From Candidatus Gastranaerophilales bacterium (GTDB taxonomy: Bacteria; Cyanobacteriota; Vampirovibrionia; Gastranaerophilales; Gastranaerophilaceae): a stretch of 44,351 bases of DNA. This document shows positions 42,987 to 44,351 of the stretch, one piece after another (position 1 is the first letter of the stretch; every line of letters begins with the position of its first letter). The stretch is taken from contig CALUVE010000016.1 of NCBI GenBank assembly GCA_944324135.1, forward strand, positions 1 through 44,351. Direction: 5' to 3'. The notes beneath the pieces are model-generated. The model was given only the letters and a program-made list of their open reading frames with translations, made no database searches and was not told where the DNA came from. The translations under genes were made by a program, and so were the position numbers.

Positions 42987-43041
42987 AAATAATGTCCTTA
43001 TTAGTGTGTAGTGTTTATTTTAAAACAGAAACAAAATTTTT

Positions 43042-43069
43042 TTGCTAGCAGAGCAATATTTTTTATGAT
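43042..43069 (+). promoter_or_regulatory. Promoter for the PfkB kinase gene
   Basis: TTGCTA (43042-43047), 16-base spacer, TATGAT (43064-43069), about 40 bases before the ATG. The divergent gap is 124 bases and AT-rich. Confidence 0.4.
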
Positions 43070-43110
43070 AAAGTTTACATAAAGTTAAATATGTATTTGG
43101 AGGATTGAGA

Positions 43111-44160
43111 ATGTTCAATATAATAACAATCGGCAGCGCAACTATGGATGTTTTTGTTGAAAGTGATGATGCCAATATAGTTTCAGTCTGTACAAAGAAT
43201 AAAAAATCAGAATTTATGAGCTACCCTTACGGAGCTAAAGTTGAAATTACCGATTTTGACTCTCAGGTAGGAGGCGGCGGTGTAAATACTGCTGTAAATT
43301 TCGCAAATCTGGGCTTTAAAACAAGTGTTATATGCAAAATTGGTGATGATATTTATTCAGAAGGGATATTGAAATCCTTTGAAAACAAAAAAAATATTGA
43401 TACCTCAAACATAATTCAAGATCCGAATATAAGTACAGGTTTTTCTATAATTCTTACAAGTTTTCAAGGGGACAGAACGGTTCTCGCTCACAGAGGCGCA
43501 AATGCTCTTATCAAGAAAAATGATATAAATTTCGAAGCAATAAAGAATGCAAAATTTCTCTACATTGCCCCGATGAACGGAGACAGTACAAAAGTTCTTG
43601 ATGATATAGTAAAATTCGCAGACGAAAATAACGTGTTTGTTTGTTTTAATGCAGGTACTTCCAGTATCAAACGCGGTTTTAACTACATTAAAAAAATTCT
43701 TGAAAGTGCTGAAATCGTTGTTATGAACAGAGATGAGGCATCCATGGCAACAGGTATTCTAATCAGACCTGATACCAGAACAGAGAAATTTTCGGAAGAA
43801 AAAATTCACCCTGATTTGAAATCTATATTTAATAAACTCAAAGTCGGCGACTCTCAGATTATCGTTATCACAGACGGTAAAAACGGAGCTTACGCTTTTG
43901 ACGGTGAACATTACTATTATTGTCCGGTATTCGACGGGCCTGTAGTTTCCACACTCGGCGCAGGTGATGCTTTTGCGTCAACATTCTGTGCTGCTCTGGG
44001 CAAAACAAAACTCGATATCGGTCGCTCTCTTATGTATGCTTCTGTTAATTCTGCAGGGGTCGTTTCTGAATTTGGAGCAACGCAGGGGCTTTTGAATTTC
44101 AAACAAATTGAACAAAAACTTCAGGAAAGACCTGCTTATACTTACGAAATTCTTGAGTAA
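43111..44160 (+). CDS. PfkB-family carbohydrate or nucleoside kinase
   Basis: A 349-residue ribokinase-fold enzyme. GGGGVNTAVNFANLGF is the N-terminal substrate signature and TLGAGDAFASTF the catalytic/anion-hole motif with the base Asp. The ATG at 43111 follows GGAGG; a TTG six bases earlier is less likely. There is an insertion around 205-225 (IRPDTRTEKFSEEKIHPD) compared with plain ribokinases. Substrate (ribose, fructose, adenosine or similar) is not decidable from sequence. Confidence 0.9.
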   Translation: MFNIITIGSATMDVFVESDDANIVSVCTKNKKSEFMSYPYGAKVEITDFDSQVGGGGVNTAVNFANLGFKTSVICKIGDDIYSEGILKSFENKKNIDTSNIIQDPNISTGFSIILTSFQGDRTVLAHRGANALIKKNDINFEAIKNAKFLYIAPMNGDSTKVLDDIVKFADENNVFVCFNAGTSSIKRGFNYIKKILESAEIVVMNRDEASMATGILIRPDTRTEKFSEEKIHPDLKSIFNKLKVGDSQIIVITDGKNGAYAFDGEHYYYCPVFDGPVVSTLGAGDAFASTFCAALGKTKLDIGRSLMYASVNSAGVVSEFGATQGLLNFKQIEQKLQERPAYTYEILE

Positions 44161-44249
44161 GCACCGGCAAGTTTTATGAAATGTAAACAAATCCCGTCTT
44201 TTTGTTTTTTATTGTATAATTTTGTTATAGCGAGTTTTAGGAGAGAAAA

Positions 44250-44351
44250 ATGGGATATAAAATTTTAGCCAAAAAGGAAATTTGTCCGAACCAGTATGAA
44301 ATAAAAATAGACGCTCCCTATGTGGTAAGAAATGCAAAAGCGGGGCAGTTT
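44250..44351 (+). CDS. Ferredoxin-NADP reductase-like subunit, 5' end only
   Basis: 34 residues before the window edge: MGYKILAKKEICPNQYEIKI, then APYVVRNAKAGQF. The start resembles the FAD/NAD reductase subunit of NfnA/SudB or dihydroorotate dehydrogenase electron-transfer type (KxGQF is the start of the FAD-binding barrel). AGGAGAG precedes the ATG, and a TATAAT lies at 44215-44220. The rest of the protein is outside the window. Confidence 0.72.
   Translation, partial: MGYKILAKKEICPNQYEIKIDAPYVVRNAKAGQF

Overview
The window is compact, AT-rich bacterial chromosome with about 46 protein genes, no rRNA, tRNA, CRISPR array or insertion sequence that I could find, and no gene-free stretch longer than about 190 bases. 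Most genes are ordinary housekeeping genes: RF2, glycyl-tRNA synthetase beta, PNPase, RNase PH, TsaE/TsaB, YebC, LysA, YbeY, UdpK/DgkA and c-di-AMP enzymes. Between them sit long proteins that I cannot assign. My best guess for the host is a non-photosynthetic gut cyanobacterial relative (Vampirovibrionia/Melainabacteria, order Gastranaerophilales). The reasons are the AT-rich composition, the mix of Firmicutes-like and cyanobacterial-like gene content, and several unassigned proteins with a low-complexity N-terminus followed by a short ITFGA / FNFTG / ITFTS-like motif, a style I associate with that lineage. This is inference and needs a 16S or marker-gene check.

Layout. 1-800: a family-4 uracil-DNA glycosylase and a bidirectional terminator. 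832-4890 (minus strand): GT2 glycosyltransferase, PgpH-type HD phosphohydrolase, YbeY and undecaprenol kinase, read in that order. 4955-6589: a GT39-like membrane glycosyltransferase, divergent from the GT2. 6660-8944: two coupled, unassigned membrane proteins. 9005-15495 (minus): nanE, a 59-codon small gene, ROK kinase, a 72-residue protein and a UbiA prenyltransferase, then lysA, cdaA and yitT from what looks like an internal promoter, and a small conserved-looking protein. 15564-17535 (plus): M16 peptidase and a second family-4 UDG. 17541-22065 (minus): acetolactate synthase, two exported coiled-coil proteins, RNase PH, a zinc-ribbon protein and a membrane protein. 22134-24888: PHP phosphoesterase, a glycine-rich unassigned protein, and prfB with its programmed frameshift.

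24984-26922 (plus): a membrane protein and a membrane-anchored amidohydrolase, each behind a good sigma-70-like promoter. 27026-29462 (minus): a small helical protein and glyS. 29619-32832 (plus): yebC, a diguanylate cyclase, tsaE and tsaB in one tight operon. 32900-36656 (plus): a tandem pair of HNH-like proteins (one with, one without the zinc cysteines), a 98-residue unknown and a small secreted matrixin-like protease. 36845-38986: pnp. 39065-42986 (minus): two large unassigned proteins, one with a hexapeptide repeat. 43111-44351 (plus): a PfkB-family sugar kinase and the start of a ferredoxin-NADP reductase-like subunit.

How the genes fit together. The window encodes both the maker (CdaA) and a likely breaker (PgpH) of cyclic di-AMP, plus a diguanylate cyclase, so two second messengers are represented. 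Cell-envelope functions recur: UdpK, GT2 with GT-C, LysA, UbiA and exported coiled-coil proteins. RNA processing is represented by YbeY, PNPase and RNase PH. The most novel-looking material is the HNH-like pair, the N-terminal motif family, the 6660-8944 membrane pair and the 59-residue gene in the nanE operon.
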